A DNA stretch of 48,800 nucleotides from an uncultured Eubacteriales bacterium (GCA_944349545.1 CALVNG010000009.1:1-48800), one strand, 5' to 3'; positions 34,730 through 43,138 are shown, counted from the stretch's first letter. A program made the numbers and translations. Notes: generated by a model from the letters alone, not told the origin.

Positions 34730-35230
34730 TCAGCGTTCCCAGCGCAGGATCATCTCCACCAGCTCGGTTTCCGCGCCGCCAAAGACCTCCTTCTGCGACC
34801 GGCCCGAGGGATGAAAACCCATGTGCCGGTAAAATGCCTGGGCCTGCCGGTTTCCCTCCAGCACCCAGAGGCACACACCCTCGCAGCCGTCCTCCCGGAG
34901 CCTCTGCAGCGCGGCTTCCATCAGGCGGCGGCCATACCCGCGGCCCATGGCCGCCGGACGAAGGTAGAGGCTGACCAGCTCGCCCAGGCCCTCGCGTCCC
35001 GGCTCGCGCGCGTAGCTGACCATGGCGGTTCCCACGATCCGTCCGTCCTCGAACACGCCCAGCGAGGCGGAGGGGTCTGCCCGGAGCATGCCGCTCCAGC
35101 GGTCGTGCGTCAGCTTGTCCAGAAATGCCTGCGGCAGAAGGCCCCGGTAGCACGCCTTCCAGCTTTCGGCATACACCTCTCCCGCTTCGTCAAAGTCGTC
35201 CTGTGCGCAAAGCGGCCTGACCACGGCCAT
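34730..35230 (-). CDS. GNAT family N-acetyltransferase
   Basis: 166-aa acetyl-CoA-dependent acetyltransferase of the GNAT fold. Motif A is visible as LVSLYLRPAAMGRGYGRRLM, with the R-G-x-G acetyl-CoA pyrophosphate loop; motif B is in LWVLEGNRQAQAFYRHMGF, a common ending for this fold. The N-terminus ESWKACYRGLLPQAFL resembles small-molecule acetylating members. Substrate unknown. AAAGGAGACGG precedes the ATG. It lies after the terminator of the nucleotide-sugar operon and has a -10-like TATAAT (35272-35277) upstream, so it is probably independent. Confidence 0.9.
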   Translation of the reverse strand: MAVVRPLCAQDDFDEAGEVYAESWKACYRGLLPQAFLDKLTHDRWSGMLRADPSASLGVFEDGRIVGTAMVSYAREPGREGLGELVSLYLRPAAMGRGYGRRLMEAALQRLREDGCEGVCLWVLEGNRQAQAFYRHMGFHPSGRSQKEVFGGAETELVEMILRWER

Positions 35231-35271
35231 TTTTACCGTCTCCTTTCTCCTGGAAAATCAAAGTTGCAATC

Positions 35272-35277
35272 ATTATA
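35272..35277 (-). promoter_or_regulatory. Probable -10 box of the GNAT gene
   Basis: A perfect TATAAT on the minus strand about 42 nt before the start codon. The matching -35 region (TGGCCA at 17-nt spacing) is poor, so promoter strength is uncertain. Confidence 0.45.
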
Positions 35278-35307
35278 CCACCCATCCGCCAGGATGGCCA
35301 GCAGGAT

Positions 35308-35340
35308 ATGAAAAAGCGCCCCAAAAGGAGACGCTCAAAA
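35308..35340 (-). terminator. Terminator of the wbp-like operon
   Basis: On the minus strand AGCGTCTCC-TTTT-GGGGCGCT forms a stem with G-U pairs and is followed by TTTTT. It lies 14 nt after the aminotransferase stop codon. Confidence 0.7.
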
Positions 35341-35353
35341 AATCCGATCCGCG

Positions 35354-36487
35354 TCAGGCGCGGCAGTATTCCCTCACCGCCTCCGCCACCCGGCCGATGT
35401 CCGCTTCGGTCAGGTAGGGATGCATGGGCAGAGAGAGCACCCTGTCACATGCCGCCAGGGCGTTCGGATAGAGCGCGTCGTCAAACGCCCGGTCCGCGTA
35501 GGCGGTCTGCCGATGGATGCAGCGGGGATAGTAGACCATGCTGGGGATGCCGCGCTCCTTGAGGAAGCGCTGCGCCCCGTCGCGCCGCGTGCGGTTTTCC
35601 ATAAGCACGGTGTACTGCGCCCAGCTGCTCAGGTACCCATCGGGCACGCGGGGCGTCTCCACGCACCCGTCCAGGGCCTGCGCGTAGGCGGCGGCCGCGG
35701 CGTTGAGCGCATCCAGCTCGTAGGCGCGCAGCGCGCGCAGCTTGGGCAGAAGCACCGCCGCCTGCAGGGTGTCCAGCCGGCTGTTCATGCCAATGCGCTG
35801 GTTGTCGTACTTGTCGGAAACGCCCCTGCCGTTGGCCCGCAAAGAGCGCAGCAGCGCGTCCTCCTCCGCGTCGTCCACAAAGACCGCGCCGCCGTCCCCG
35901 TAGCAGCCCAGCGGCTTGGCGGGGAAAAAGGACGTGGCGGCCGCCTGTCCGAAGGCGCAGGCATTCGTATCGCCGATACGCCCGCCGTAGCCCTGAGCGG
36001 CATCCTCCAGAATCCGCAGCCCGTGACGCGCGGCGATTTGCGCAATGCGCGGGTAGTCCGCCGGCAGGCCGAACAGGTCCACCGGGATCACGGCCGCGGG
36101 CCGAAGGCTCCCCTCGGCCTCCACCCGGCATACGGCGGCTTCCAGCGCGTCGGGGTCGATGTTGAAGGTATCCGGGCGGATGTCCACCGGAATCATCTCC
36201 GCGCCCACGGTGGTGGCGCATCCGGCGGAGGCGAAGTAGGTGAAATCCGGCACGAACACCGCGTCGCCCGGCCCCACGCCCCACAGCATGAGCGCGAGCA
36301 CCAGCGCGTCCGTGCCGTTGCCGCAGGTCACGCAAAAGCGCCGCCCCACGTCGCGGGCCAGCGCGTCCTCCAGCTCGCTCACCTGCTCGCCCAGGATGAA
36401 ATGGCCCTTCTCCAGCACGGCGGCGATGCCGGCGTCGATTTCGGTTTTCAACGCGCGGTACTGCGCGCCCAGATCATGAAACTGCAT
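35354..36487 (-). CDS. DegT/DnrJ-type sugar aminotransferase, WbpE-like
   Basis: PLP-dependent aminotransferase of 377 aa. In the WbpE reaction it transfers the amino group of glutamate to C3 of UDP-3-keto-GlcNAcA. The N-terminus FHDLGAQYRALKTEI and GEQVSELE are typical of this branch. FVPDFTYFASA, the PLP-anchoring EDAAQGYGG, and FFPAKPLGCYGDGG with the Schiff-base Lys (residue about 190) are all present, followed by GMNSRLDTLQAAVL. It is the last gene of a four-gene run, starting directly after the acetyltransferase stop codon with GGGAGG inside that gene. The assignment to WbpE rests on the neighbouring genes as much as on its own sequence. Confidence 0.9.
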   Translation of the reverse strand: MQFHDLGAQYRALKTEIDAGIAAVLEKGHFILGEQVSELEDALARDVGRRFCVTCGNGTDALVLALMLWGVGPGDAVFVPDFTYFASAGCATTVGAEMIPVDIRPDTFNIDPDALEAAVCRVEAEGSLRPAAVIPVDLFGLPADYPRIAQIAARHGLRILEDAAQGYGGRIGDTNACAFGQAAATSFFPAKPLGCYGDGGAVFVDDAEEDALLRSLRANGRGVSDKYDNQRIGMNSRLDTLQAAVLLPKLRALRAYELDALNAAAAAYAQALDGCVETPRVPDGYLSSWAQYTVLMENRTRRDGAQRFLKERGIPSMVYYPRCIHRQTAYADRAFDDALYPNALAACDRVLSLPMHPYLTEADIGRVAEAVREYCRA

Positions 36488-37051
36488 CTATTCGACCTCC
36501 CTCAGCCCTTCCCCGTCGGGAAGGAAGCGCCGCCCGCATTCGGGGCAGGCCAGCGCGTCCCGCAGAAGCGCGCCGCACGTGCACACAAAGCCGTGCGGCC
36601 GCGCGGGCACGCCCAGCATGAGGGCATGGGGCGGCACGTCGCAGGCGACGACCGCGCCCGCGCCGATCATGGCGCAGCGCCCGATGCGGTGCCCGCAGAC
36701 CACGGTGGCGTTGGCGCCGACGCTGGCCCCGTCCTCCACCACGGTGGGCACGAAATGCGCGGAGCCCTTGGGAAAGCGCGCGCGGGGGGTCAGGTCGTTG
36801 GTAAACACGCAGCTGGGGCCGCAGAATACCCCGCGGCCCAGCGTAACGCCCTGATAGACGCTCACATTGTTTTGCAGCTTGCAGCCGTCGCCGATGGTCA
36901 CATGCTGCCCCACATAGCCGTTCTGACCGATGGAGCAGCCCGCGCCCACTTTGGCTGTGCCCTCGATGTGACAGAAGTGCCACACCTTCGTGCCCTCGCC
37001 GATCTCCGCGCCCTCGTCCACCACGGCGGTGGGATGGATATACGCGCTCAT
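36488..37051 (-). CDS. Hexapeptide-repeat N-acetyltransferase, WbpD-like, with zinc-ribbon tail
   Basis: 187-aa acetyl-CoA-dependent acetyltransferase with a left-handed beta-helix. WbpD acetylates the 3-amino group of UDP-GlcNAc3NA. YIHPTAVVDEGAEIGEGTKVWHFCHI, GQNGYVG and the NNVSVYQGV segment are the hexapeptide turns, and FTNDLTPRARFPKG is the conserved loop of this branch. The last 35 residues (FVCTCGALLRDALACPECGRRF) form a small CxC...CxxC ribbon that the Pseudomonas enzyme does not appear to have. The start overlaps the stop of the oxidoreductase gene by four bases (ATGA). Confidence 0.9.
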   Translation of the reverse strand: MSAYIHPTAVVDEGAEIGEGTKVWHFCHIEGTAKVGAGCSIGQNGYVGQHVTIGDGCKLQNNVSVYQGVTLGRGVFCGPSCVFTNDLTPRARFPKGSAHFVPTVVEDGASVGANATVVCGHRIGRCAMIGAGAVVACDVPPHALMLGVPARPHGFVCTCGALLRDALACPECGRRFLPDGEGLREVE

Positions 37052-38148
37052 CGGCCGAATCTCCCCTCGAAATCGGTGGTGGCGCAGTCCGTAAGCGGCA
37101 GGCGCACCGGCCTGTGCTCCGCCGCCGACCGGTAAATGGCCAGCACCAGCTCCAGCGCGCGCATGCCCGCCCGCCCGTCCACATAGGGCGCGCGGTCCTC
37201 GCGGATGGCGGCGATCACATCGGCGTACAGGGGCGTATGGCCGTAGCCGTACACGTTGGGCGGGTTTTCGCCAAACTGCATCTTGATGGTGGCGGGGTCG
37301 CCGCGGCCGTCGCGGAAATCCCACTCCTCGATGATGTTGACGCTCTTGCCGCCCGCCTTGACGGTGCCGTTTTCACCAAAGAGGTAGAGCGTTTCCTCCA
37401 GGTTATGGGGGTAGACGTTGGTGGTGCCCTCCACGATGCCGTAGGCCCCGCTTTCAAAGCGCACCAGCGCCATGCCCAGATCCTCGGCCTGGATGTAGGG
37501 ATGACTCAGGTTGTCGGTGTAGGCCATGACCTCGGTCACGCCGTCGCCCAGCATCCAGCGCAGCAGGTCGATGCTGTGGATGCACTGGTTCATCAGCGCG
37601 CCGCCGTCCATGGCCCACGTTCCGCGCCAGGGCGCCTGACGGTAGTATTCCTCGCCCCGGTTCCAGCGCACATGCACCGTACCGTGCAACATGCGCCCGA
37701 AGCGCTTTTCCTCCACGGCGGTACGGATCTTCTGAATGGATTTGTTGAAACGGTTCTGATGGCAGGCGCACAGCTTGAGCCCCCGCGCGTCCGCCTCGTC
37801 GATCAGCGCGCGCGCATCCGCCAGCGACAGGGCCAGCGGCTTTTCGATGATCACATTGGAGCCCGCGCGCAGCACATCCAGTCCCACCTGCGCGTGCAGG
37901 CCGCTTTCGGTGGCCACGGCGCACAGCTGCGGGGCTTCTTTGGCCAGCAGCTCACGGTGGTCGGTATAGCGGCGCACGTGGGTGCGCTCCTCCTCCGTAA
38001 GGGGCCGAAGCACGGCCTCCATGCGCTCGGGCACCGGATCGCACACGGCGCACAGCGCCAGTTCCTCCGCATTGTTCCCATATGCCGCGATGTGGTTGGG
38101 CGCGATTCGCCCGCAGCCGATGAGCGCATAGCGCAGTTTTTCCCTCAT
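37048..38148 (-). CDS. Gfo/Idh/MocA oxidoreductase, WbpB/WlbA-like
   Basis: 366-aa NAD-dependent sugar oxidoreductase. WbpB oxidises C3 of UDP-GlcNAcA. The Rossmann start LRYALIGCGRIAPNHIAAY, the EKPLALS motif with the catalytic Lys, and the CHQNRFNKSIQ segment agree with WlbA/WbpB. A block of GTVHVRWNR, WRGTW, DGGALMNQ and IHSIDLLRW is highly characteristic of that branch. An ATG ten codons upstream overlaps the previous gene, but ATG 38148 has AAAGGAGAGG in front. It is second in the operon, after the UDP-sugar 6-dehydrogenase and before the acetyltransferase, the same order of steps as the known pathway. Confidence 0.92.
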   Translation of the reverse strand: MREKLRYALIGCGRIAPNHIAAYGNNAEELALCAVCDPVPERMEAVLRPLTEEERTHVRRYTDHRELLAKEAPQLCAVATESGLHAQVGLDVLRAGSNVIIEKPLALSLADARALIDEADARGLKLCACHQNRFNKSIQKIRTAVEEKRFGRMLHGTVHVRWNRGEEYYRQAPWRGTWAMDGGALMNQCIHSIDLLRWMLGDGVTEVMAYTDNLSHPYIQAEDLGMALVRFESGAYGIVEGTTNVYPHNLEETLYLFGENGTVKAGGKSVNIIEEWDFRDGRGDPATIKMQFGENPPNVYGYGHTPLYADVIAAIREDRAPYVDGRAGMRALELVLAIYRSAAEHRPVRLPLTDCATTDFEGRFGR

Positions 38149-38174
38149 GGTGAAGCGGCCTCTCCTTTCGCGGC

Positions 38175-39482
38175 TCACAGAACGCGGATGTTCCCGCGCT
38201 TTTTCACGTTCTTCATGACGTTTTTGGTGTCGAAGATCAAACTGGCGTGCTCGGCCACAAAGTCATAATCCACGCAGGTATGCGCCGTGGTCACCATGAC
38301 GAGGTCGGCGCTTTCCAGCGCGGCCCTGTCAAGGGCCGGGATGCGGTGCTCCTCATGCCCCTGATAGCGGTAGGATTCCACATAGGGATCGTAGTAGCTG
38401 ACCTCGGCGCCGAGCTTGCGCAGGCTTTCGATTACGCGCAGGGCGGGGCTTTCGCGGTAGTCGTCGATATCCTGCTTGTAGGCCACGCCCAGCACCAGCA
38501 CCTTCGCGCCGTTCATGGCCTTCTTGCGCTCGTTGAGCGCGCCCATGGCGCGCTGCGCGCAGTATTCGGGCATGCGGTCGTTGATAATCATGCTGCTTTC
38601 GATCATCGAGGTATGGAAGCCGAACTCCCGCGCCTTCCAGCTCAGGTAATACGGGTCCAGCGGGATGCAGTGCCCGCCCAGACCGGGGCCGGGATAGAAG
38701 GCCTGGAAGCCGTAGGGCTTGGACTTGGCCGCCTCGACGACCTCCCAGATGTTGATGCCCATGCGGTTGCACAGAATCGCCAGCTCGTTGATCAGGCCGA
38801 TGTTGACGTTGCGGTAGGTGTTTTCGAGGATTTTTTCCATCTCGGCCACGGCGGGGCTGCTCACGCGATGCACGGGCGCCTCCAGAACGGCCTCGTAAAG
38901 CGTGGCGGCGATATCGGTGCATTCGGGGGTGACGCCGCCCACCACCTTGGGGGTGTTCTTGGTTTTGTAGATGGCGTTGCCGGGGTCCACGCGCTCCGGC
39001 GAAAAGGCCAGGAAAAAGTCCACGCCGCACTTGAGGCCGCTCTTTTCCAGAATGGGGCGCAGCATTTCCTCGGTGGTGCCGGGGTAGGTGGTGGATTCCA
39101 AAACGATGAGCATATCGCGGTGCATATGGGGCATGATGCTTTCCGCGGAGGAGCGCACGTAGCTGATATCGGGCTGCTGATGCTCGTCAAGCGGCGTAGG
39201 CACGGCGATGCACACGCAGTCGCACGAGGCCACGGAGGCAAAGTCCGTCGTGGCGCGAAGCATACCCTCCTCCACGATCTTTTTGAGGTCGCTGTCCACC
39301 ACGTCGCCGATGTAGTTGTGGCCCTGATTGACCATGTCCACCTTCCGGGGCTGCACGTCAAAGCCGATCACATGGAAGCCGGCCTTGGCCTTTTCCACCG
39401 CCAGCGGGAGCCCGACATAGCCCAGCCCAACCACGCCCAGGGTGACGGTACGGTCGAGAATCTTTTGCTTCAAAACCGACAT
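38175..39482 (-). CDS. UDP-N-acetyl-hexosamine 6-dehydrogenase, WbpA-like
   Basis: 435-aa nucleotide-sugar dehydrogenase that oxidises C6 of UDP-GlcNAc to the uronic acid with two NAD+. The N-terminal NAD motif is TLGVVGLGYVGLPLAVEKAKAGFHV without the spaces of a break; the catalytic Cys is in GLGGHCIPLDPYYLSWKA, and the SYYDPYV segment lies in the C-terminal domain. The GGHCIP plus DPYYL pattern resembles WbpA and WbpO more than UDP-glucose dehydrogenases (GGSCFPKD). UDP-ManNAc dehydrogenase (WecC) is the main alternative. AAGGAG precedes ATG 39482. It is the first gene of the four-gene operon. Confidence 0.92.
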   Translation of the reverse strand: MSVLKQKILDRTVTLGVVGLGYVGLPLAVEKAKAGFHVIGFDVQPRKVDMVNQGHNYIGDVVDSDLKKIVEEGMLRATTDFASVASCDCVCIAVPTPLDEHQQPDISYVRSSAESIMPHMHRDMLIVLESTTYPGTTEEMLRPILEKSGLKCGVDFFLAFSPERVDPGNAIYKTKNTPKVVGGVTPECTDIAATLYEAVLEAPVHRVSSPAVAEMEKILENTYRNVNIGLINELAILCNRMGINIWEVVEAAKSKPYGFQAFYPGPGLGGHCIPLDPYYLSWKAREFGFHTSMIESSMIINDRMPEYCAQRAMGALNERKKAMNGAKVLVLGVAYKQDIDDYRESPALRVIESLRKLGAEVSYYDPYVESYRYQGHEEHRIPALDRAALESADLVMVTTAHTCVDYDFVAEHASLIFDTKNVMKNVKKRGNIRVL

Positions 39483-39581
39483 GCTCTCAATCTCCTTGCT
39501 TGCGTATAAAATCGCCCGAAAGGCGGCATGATCCATGATTTATGATACCGCACGGCCGCCGGAAAGTCAATCTCGGCCGCT

Positions 39582-40706
39582 TCAGCGGTAGATGAAGAAA
39601 TCGCATTCCAGCCGTCCGTTGTACAGCCTGCGCTTTTTGTCCGCGCGGCGGCCAAAGGCGCGCTCAAAGCCGGGGTCGGCGGAAATGGCGCACAGCTTCC
39701 AGCCGGGGTGGCGCCTGAGCATCGCGCCCAGCTCACGGTACAGCGCGCGTGCGCCCTCTCGGTCGCTCAGCCGCTCGCCATAGGGCGGGTTGAGCAGAAA
39801 CACCCCGGCGGGGCCGTCCAGCGTGAGCGACCTCAGGTCCTGCCGGCGCACGCAGATGCGCCCCTCCAGCCCCGCCTGGCGGATATGCCGCTCGCACAGC
39901 GAGAGCGCTTCGGGGTCGATGTCGCTTCCGGCGATGGAAAGCGGCGTATCCGGATGAAAGGCCTCCCGCGCCTCGCGCCTGAGGGCGTCCATCCCCGCCC
40001 GGTCCATGAAGGGGTAGCTTTCGCAGGCGAAGGCGCGCGCAAGGCCCGGCGCGCGGGACGCGGCCCTGAAGGCCGCCTCGATGAGCAGCGTGCCCGTGCC
40101 GCAGCAGGGGTCATAGAGCGGCATGCCCGGACGCCAGGGGCTGAGGTCCACCAGCGCGGCAGCCAGCGTCTCGCGCAGGGGCGCCTCGCCGTTCCAGGTG
40201 CGATAGCCGCGCCGGTTGAGCGCATCGCCGCTCATGTCCAGTGTGACGCGCGCGCGGTCGTTGACCACCGACACCCCGACGGGAAAGCGCGCGCCCGTCT
40301 CCGGCAGGCGCGAAACGCCCAGACGCTCCATCAGCCGCCGCACGATGGCCTTTTTGCTCACTGCCTGGCAGTCGCGCACGCTCATCAGGCGGCTGCGCAC
40401 GCATTTGCCGCTGACATGAATGGCCGCGTCCCGCGGCAAAAGGCGCTCCCACGCGACGCTTCCCACCAGCTGAAACAGATCCTCGAAGGTGAGCGCCTCG
40501 CCCTCGGCCAGAACCAGCAGCACGCGGTCCGCCGTGCGAAGGTACAGGTTGGCGCGGAAGGCATCCATGAGCGTGCCTTCAAAGCGCGCGCCGCCGTTTT
40601 CCGCCCTGGCGGGAAGGCCCATGCGCTTGAGTTCGCCCGCCGCCACGCCCTCCAGCCCGAAGGCCGCCGTCGCCAGAAAAGTGTAAGACACGCCTCTTTC
40701 CCCCAT
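39582..40706 (-). CDS. THUMP-domain class I SAM RNA methyltransferase (YpsC-like)
   Basis: 374-aa RNA guanine-N2 methyltransferase related to YpsC of Bacillus and to the N-terminal methyltransferase part of RlmL, which modifies G2445 of 23S rRNA. A THUMP RNA-binding domain (about 45-155) precedes the catalytic domain. RGYRTWNGEAPLRETLAAAL is the usual linker, YDPCCGTGTLLIEAA is the SAM-binding loop, and FLLNPPYGERL is the NPPY catalytic motif. It lies between the mnaA and wbp-like genes and has no obvious link to either. Confidence 0.92.
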   Translation of the reverse strand: MGERGVSYTFLATAAFGLEGVAAGELKRMGLPARAENGGARFEGTLMDAFRANLYLRTADRVLLVLAEGEALTFEDLFQLVGSVAWERLLPRDAAIHVSGKCVRSRLMSVRDCQAVSKKAIVRRLMERLGVSRLPETGARFPVGVSVVNDRARVTLDMSGDALNRRGYRTWNGEAPLRETLAAALVDLSPWRPGMPLYDPCCGTGTLLIEAAFRAASRAPGLARAFACESYPFMDRAGMDALRREAREAFHPDTPLSIAGSDIDPEALSLCERHIRQAGLEGRICVRRQDLRSLTLDGPAGVFLLNPPYGERLSDREGARALYRELGAMLRRHPGWKLCAISADPGFERAFGRRADKKRRLYNGRLECDFFIYR

Positions 40707-40804
40707 TCCTACCGTATCAACGCAAAATTATAACATGGCATGAGCGGCCAAACAAGCGGACATGCTAATTTGCGGGAAACCTTCGGGGAAAGGACGGATG
40801 ACTC

Positions 40805-41155
40805 ATGCTTGCAGCCTTTCTGGCCGGCGCGGCGGCCTATCCGATGCTGGAGATGGCCTGGCGCGGGCGCACCCACCCCGCCATGGCGCTGGCGGGCGGG
40901 GCCTCCTTCGCCGTGCTTCGCGGCGTCAGCCGCATGCAAAAAGGCCGCCCCCTCTGGCAGCAGGCGCTGCTGGGCGGCCTTATGATCACGGGTGTGGAAT
41001 ATGTCTTCGGCCTGGTTTTTAACCGGCGGCATCAGATCTGGGACTACCGGCGCATGCCGGGCAATGTGCGCGGGCAGATCTGCCTGCCCTTCACGCTGGC
41101 CTGGTGCGGGCTGAGCGCCCTGGCGCTTAGCGGCATGCGCATGCTCCGCTCCTAG
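40805..41155 (+). CDS. Small membrane protein, PF06541-like (putative ABC-transporter type IV)
   Basis: 116-aa protein with about three to four hydrophobic segments. The centre GVEYVFGLVFNRRHQIWDYRRMPGNVRGQICLPF, read in pieces, matches the conserved EY..G, WDY and P.N..GQICL pattern of the PF06541 membrane family. That family's name suggests transport, but no function is established. The GGAAAGGA ribosome binding site is somewhat distant. The TAG stop shares the palindrome CTAG with the stop of the convergent mnaA gene. Confidence 0.75.
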   Translation: MLAAFLAGAAAYPMLEMAWRGRTHPAMALAGGASFAVLRGVSRMQKGRPLWQQALLGGLMITGVEYVFGLVFNRRHQIWDYRRMPGNVRGQICLPFTLAWCGLSALALSGMRMLRS

Positions 41156-42249
41156 AGCTCGCGGGCCAGAATGTCCGCGATGTAACGGCTGGCGTGCCCG
41201 TCGCCGTAGGGATTGGCGGCGTGCTCCATCTCGTGGTAGGCGGCGGGGTCGCCCAGCAGCTCGCGCACGGCGGTGTAGATGGTATTCTCGTCCGTTCCCA
41301 CCAGCTTGAGCGTTCCGGCCACCACGCCTTCGGGGCGCTCGGTGGTATCGCGCATCACCAGCACCGGCTTGCCCAACGCCGGGGCCTCCTCCTGAATGCC
41401 GCCGCTGTCGGTCATGATCAGGTAAGCGTGGGCCATCAGGTTATGGAAGTCCAGCACGTCCAGCGGCTCGATCATGTGGATGCGCTCCTGCCCGCCGAAG
41501 CAGGCGCGGGCCATCTCCCGCACCGCAGGATTTTTGTGCATGGGGTAGAGCACCTTGATGTCGGGCGTTTCGTCCACGACGCGGCGGATGGCGCCGAACA
41601 TGTCCCGCATCGGCTCGCCCAGGTTTTCGCGGCGGTGCGCCGTGAGCAGAATCAGCCGGCTGCCGCGCGCCCATTCGATTTCCGGATGGGTATAGTCGCT
41701 TTTGACGGTGGTGTCCAGCGCGTCGATCACGGTGTTGCCGGTCACGTGGATGCGCTCGGCGGGCTTGCCCTCCCGAAGCAGGTTCTGCCGACTCAGTTCC
41801 GTGGGCGCAAAGTAAAACCGGGCGATGAGGTCCACCGCCTGGCGGTTGAACTCCTCCGGGAAGGGAGAATACAGGTTGTAGGTCCGAAGCCCCGCCTCCA
41901 CATGCCCCACGGGAATGCGCATATAGAAGCAGGCCAGCGCCGTGACAAAGGCGGTGGAGGTATCGCCATGCACCAGCGCCACATCGGGCTTTTCCGTCTC
42001 CAGGATGGCGCGCAGCTTTTCCAGAATGTTCACCGTCACATCAAAGAGGGTCTGCTTGTCCCGCATGATGGACAGGTCATATTGAGGCGTCACCTGGAAG
42101 CATTGGAGAATCTGATCCAGCATTTCCCTGTGCTGGCCGGTAACGCACACCACGGTTTCAAATTCCGGGCGCCGCTTCAATTCCAGAACCAGCGGACACA
42201 TTTTGATGGCCTCCGGTCTGGTGCCGAAGATGAGCATGACCTTTTTCAT
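41152..42249 (-). CDS. mnaA: UDP-N-acetylglucosamine 2-epimerase (non-hydrolysing)
   Basis: Interconverts UDP-GlcNAc and UDP-ManNAc, the entry to ManNAc-containing wall polymers such as teichoic-acid linkage units. 365 aa. Conserved blocks: LIFGTRPEAIKMCPL, VTGQHREMLDQ, VHGDTSTAF, GHVEAGLRTYNLYSPFPEE, LLTAHRRENLG, and DSGGIQEEAPALGKPVLVMRDTTERPE with the UDP-binding Glu. All match MnaA/WecB rather than WbpI, although WbpI is a homologue. Of two ATGs, 42249 has GAGG at 7 nt. It is transcribed in the same direction as the wbp-like operon 1.6 kb further on. Confidence 0.95.
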   Translation of the reverse strand: MKKVMLIFGTRPEAIKMCPLVLELKRRPEFETVVCVTGQHREMLDQILQCFQVTPQYDLSIMRDKQTLFDVTVNILEKLRAILETEKPDVALVHGDTSTAFVTALACFYMRIPVGHVEAGLRTYNLYSPFPEEFNRQAVDLIARFYFAPTELSRQNLLREGKPAERIHVTGNTVIDALDTTVKSDYTHPEIEWARGSRLILLTAHRRENLGEPMRDMFGAIRRVVDETPDIKVLYPMHKNPAVREMARACFGGQERIHMIEPLDVLDFHNLMAHAYLIMTDSGGIQEEAPALGKPVLVMRDTTERPEGVVAGTLKLVGTDENTIYTAVRELLGDPAAYHEMEHAANPYGDGHASRYIADILAREL

Positions 42250-42288
42250 TTGCATACCTCAATCATCCGCCGCGAAAGCGGCCAACGT

Positions 42289-43068
42289 TCACACGCGCTC
42301 CGTCGTTTCCTGCCACAGCCTGAGCATGCGCCGCATGCGCGCCTCCGCCTCCCCGCCCTCCTGCGAGGAGTGAAACGTCACCTCTCCGCCCGGTCCGGGG
42401 GAGAGGAGGCCCTCCTCATCCAGGCGGCGGCGCAGCTGGCGCGCGGTGCCGAGGTTTCCGTCGATGAGCGGGGTACCCGGCGCAAAGCAGCGGGAAATGG
42501 CCCCGCGCAAAAAGGGATAGTGCGTGCAGCCCAGCACCACGGCCTTGACGGGCAGCCCCCGCACGGAGGATAAAAGCCTGTCCAGAAGGCTTTCCACCCT
42601 GGGTCCGGAAAACGCGCCGGCCTCCACGCACTCCATCAGGCCCGGACAGGGTACGGGCAGGGCGTTTTGCCCGTAACGCTCCATCAGGCGCAGGAATTTG
42701 GGCTGGGTCAGCGTCATATGCGTGGCCATCACCACCACATATCCGTCTCCGGGCAAAAGCGAAGCGGGCTTGAGCGCCGGCTCCATGCCGATGACCGGCA
42801 TGTGCAGCTCCTGCCTCAGCGGCCCGGCGGCCGCGCTGGTGGCCGTGTTGCAGGCGATGACCACCGCCTTGCAGTCCATGGCGATGAGCCTGTCCACCGC
42901 CAGGTGCGTGAGCCTGAGCACCTCTTCGGGCCGCTTGTCGCCATAGGGGACGTTGCGGGTATCGCCGTAATAGACGAAGTTTTCCTCCGGCAGCACGTCC
43001 AGCATCTCACCCAGCACGCTGATGCCGCCCAGGCCGCTGTCAAATACGCCTACCGGCCGACGATCCAC
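42289..43068 (-). CDS. murI: Glutamate racemase
   Basis: Supplies D-glutamate for peptidoglycan. 259 aa. PVGVFDSGLGGISVLGEM at the N-terminus, YYGDTRNVPYG, then the two catalytic cysteines in VIACNTATSAA (about 72) and VLGCTHYPFL (about 184). The start is a GTG at 43068, nine nt after GGAGG; no suitable ATG exists close by. A TTGAAA-17-TATAAT promoter lies directly upstream. It is followed by mnaA after 39 nt, so cell-wall precursor genes are grouped here. Confidence 0.95.
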   Translation of the reverse strand: MDRRPVGVFDSGLGGISVLGEMLDVLPEENFVYYGDTRNVPYGDKRPEEVLRLTHLAVDRLIAMDCKAVVIACNTATSAAAGPLRQELHMPVIGMEPALKPASLLPGDGYVVVMATHMTLTQPKFLRLMERYGQNALPVPCPGLMECVEAGAFSGPRVESLLDRLLSSVRGLPVKAVVLGCTHYPFLRGAISRCFAPGTPLIDGNLGTARQLRRRLDEEGLLSPGPGGEVTFHSSQEGGEAEARMRRMLRLWQETTERV

Positions 43069-43089
43069 CTCGTTCCACCTCCGTCCCCG

Positions 43090-43118
43090 ATTATACCCGC
43101 TGCCCTCCTTTTTTTCAA
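43090..43118 (-). promoter_or_regulatory. Promoter of murI
   Basis: TTGAAA (43113-43118), a 17-nt spacer, TATAAT (43090-43095) on the minus strand. It leaves a leader of only about 15 nt before the ribosome binding site and start. Confidence 0.88.
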
Positions 43119-43138
43119 GTATTCCGGGGCTGTTTGTG

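Noticed and set aside
41152-42249. Calling the 2-epimerase WbpI
   Set aside because: The GTRPEAIKM, GLRTYN and TERPE blocks are those of ordinary MnaA/WecB; the pathway extension is kept only as a low-interest finding.
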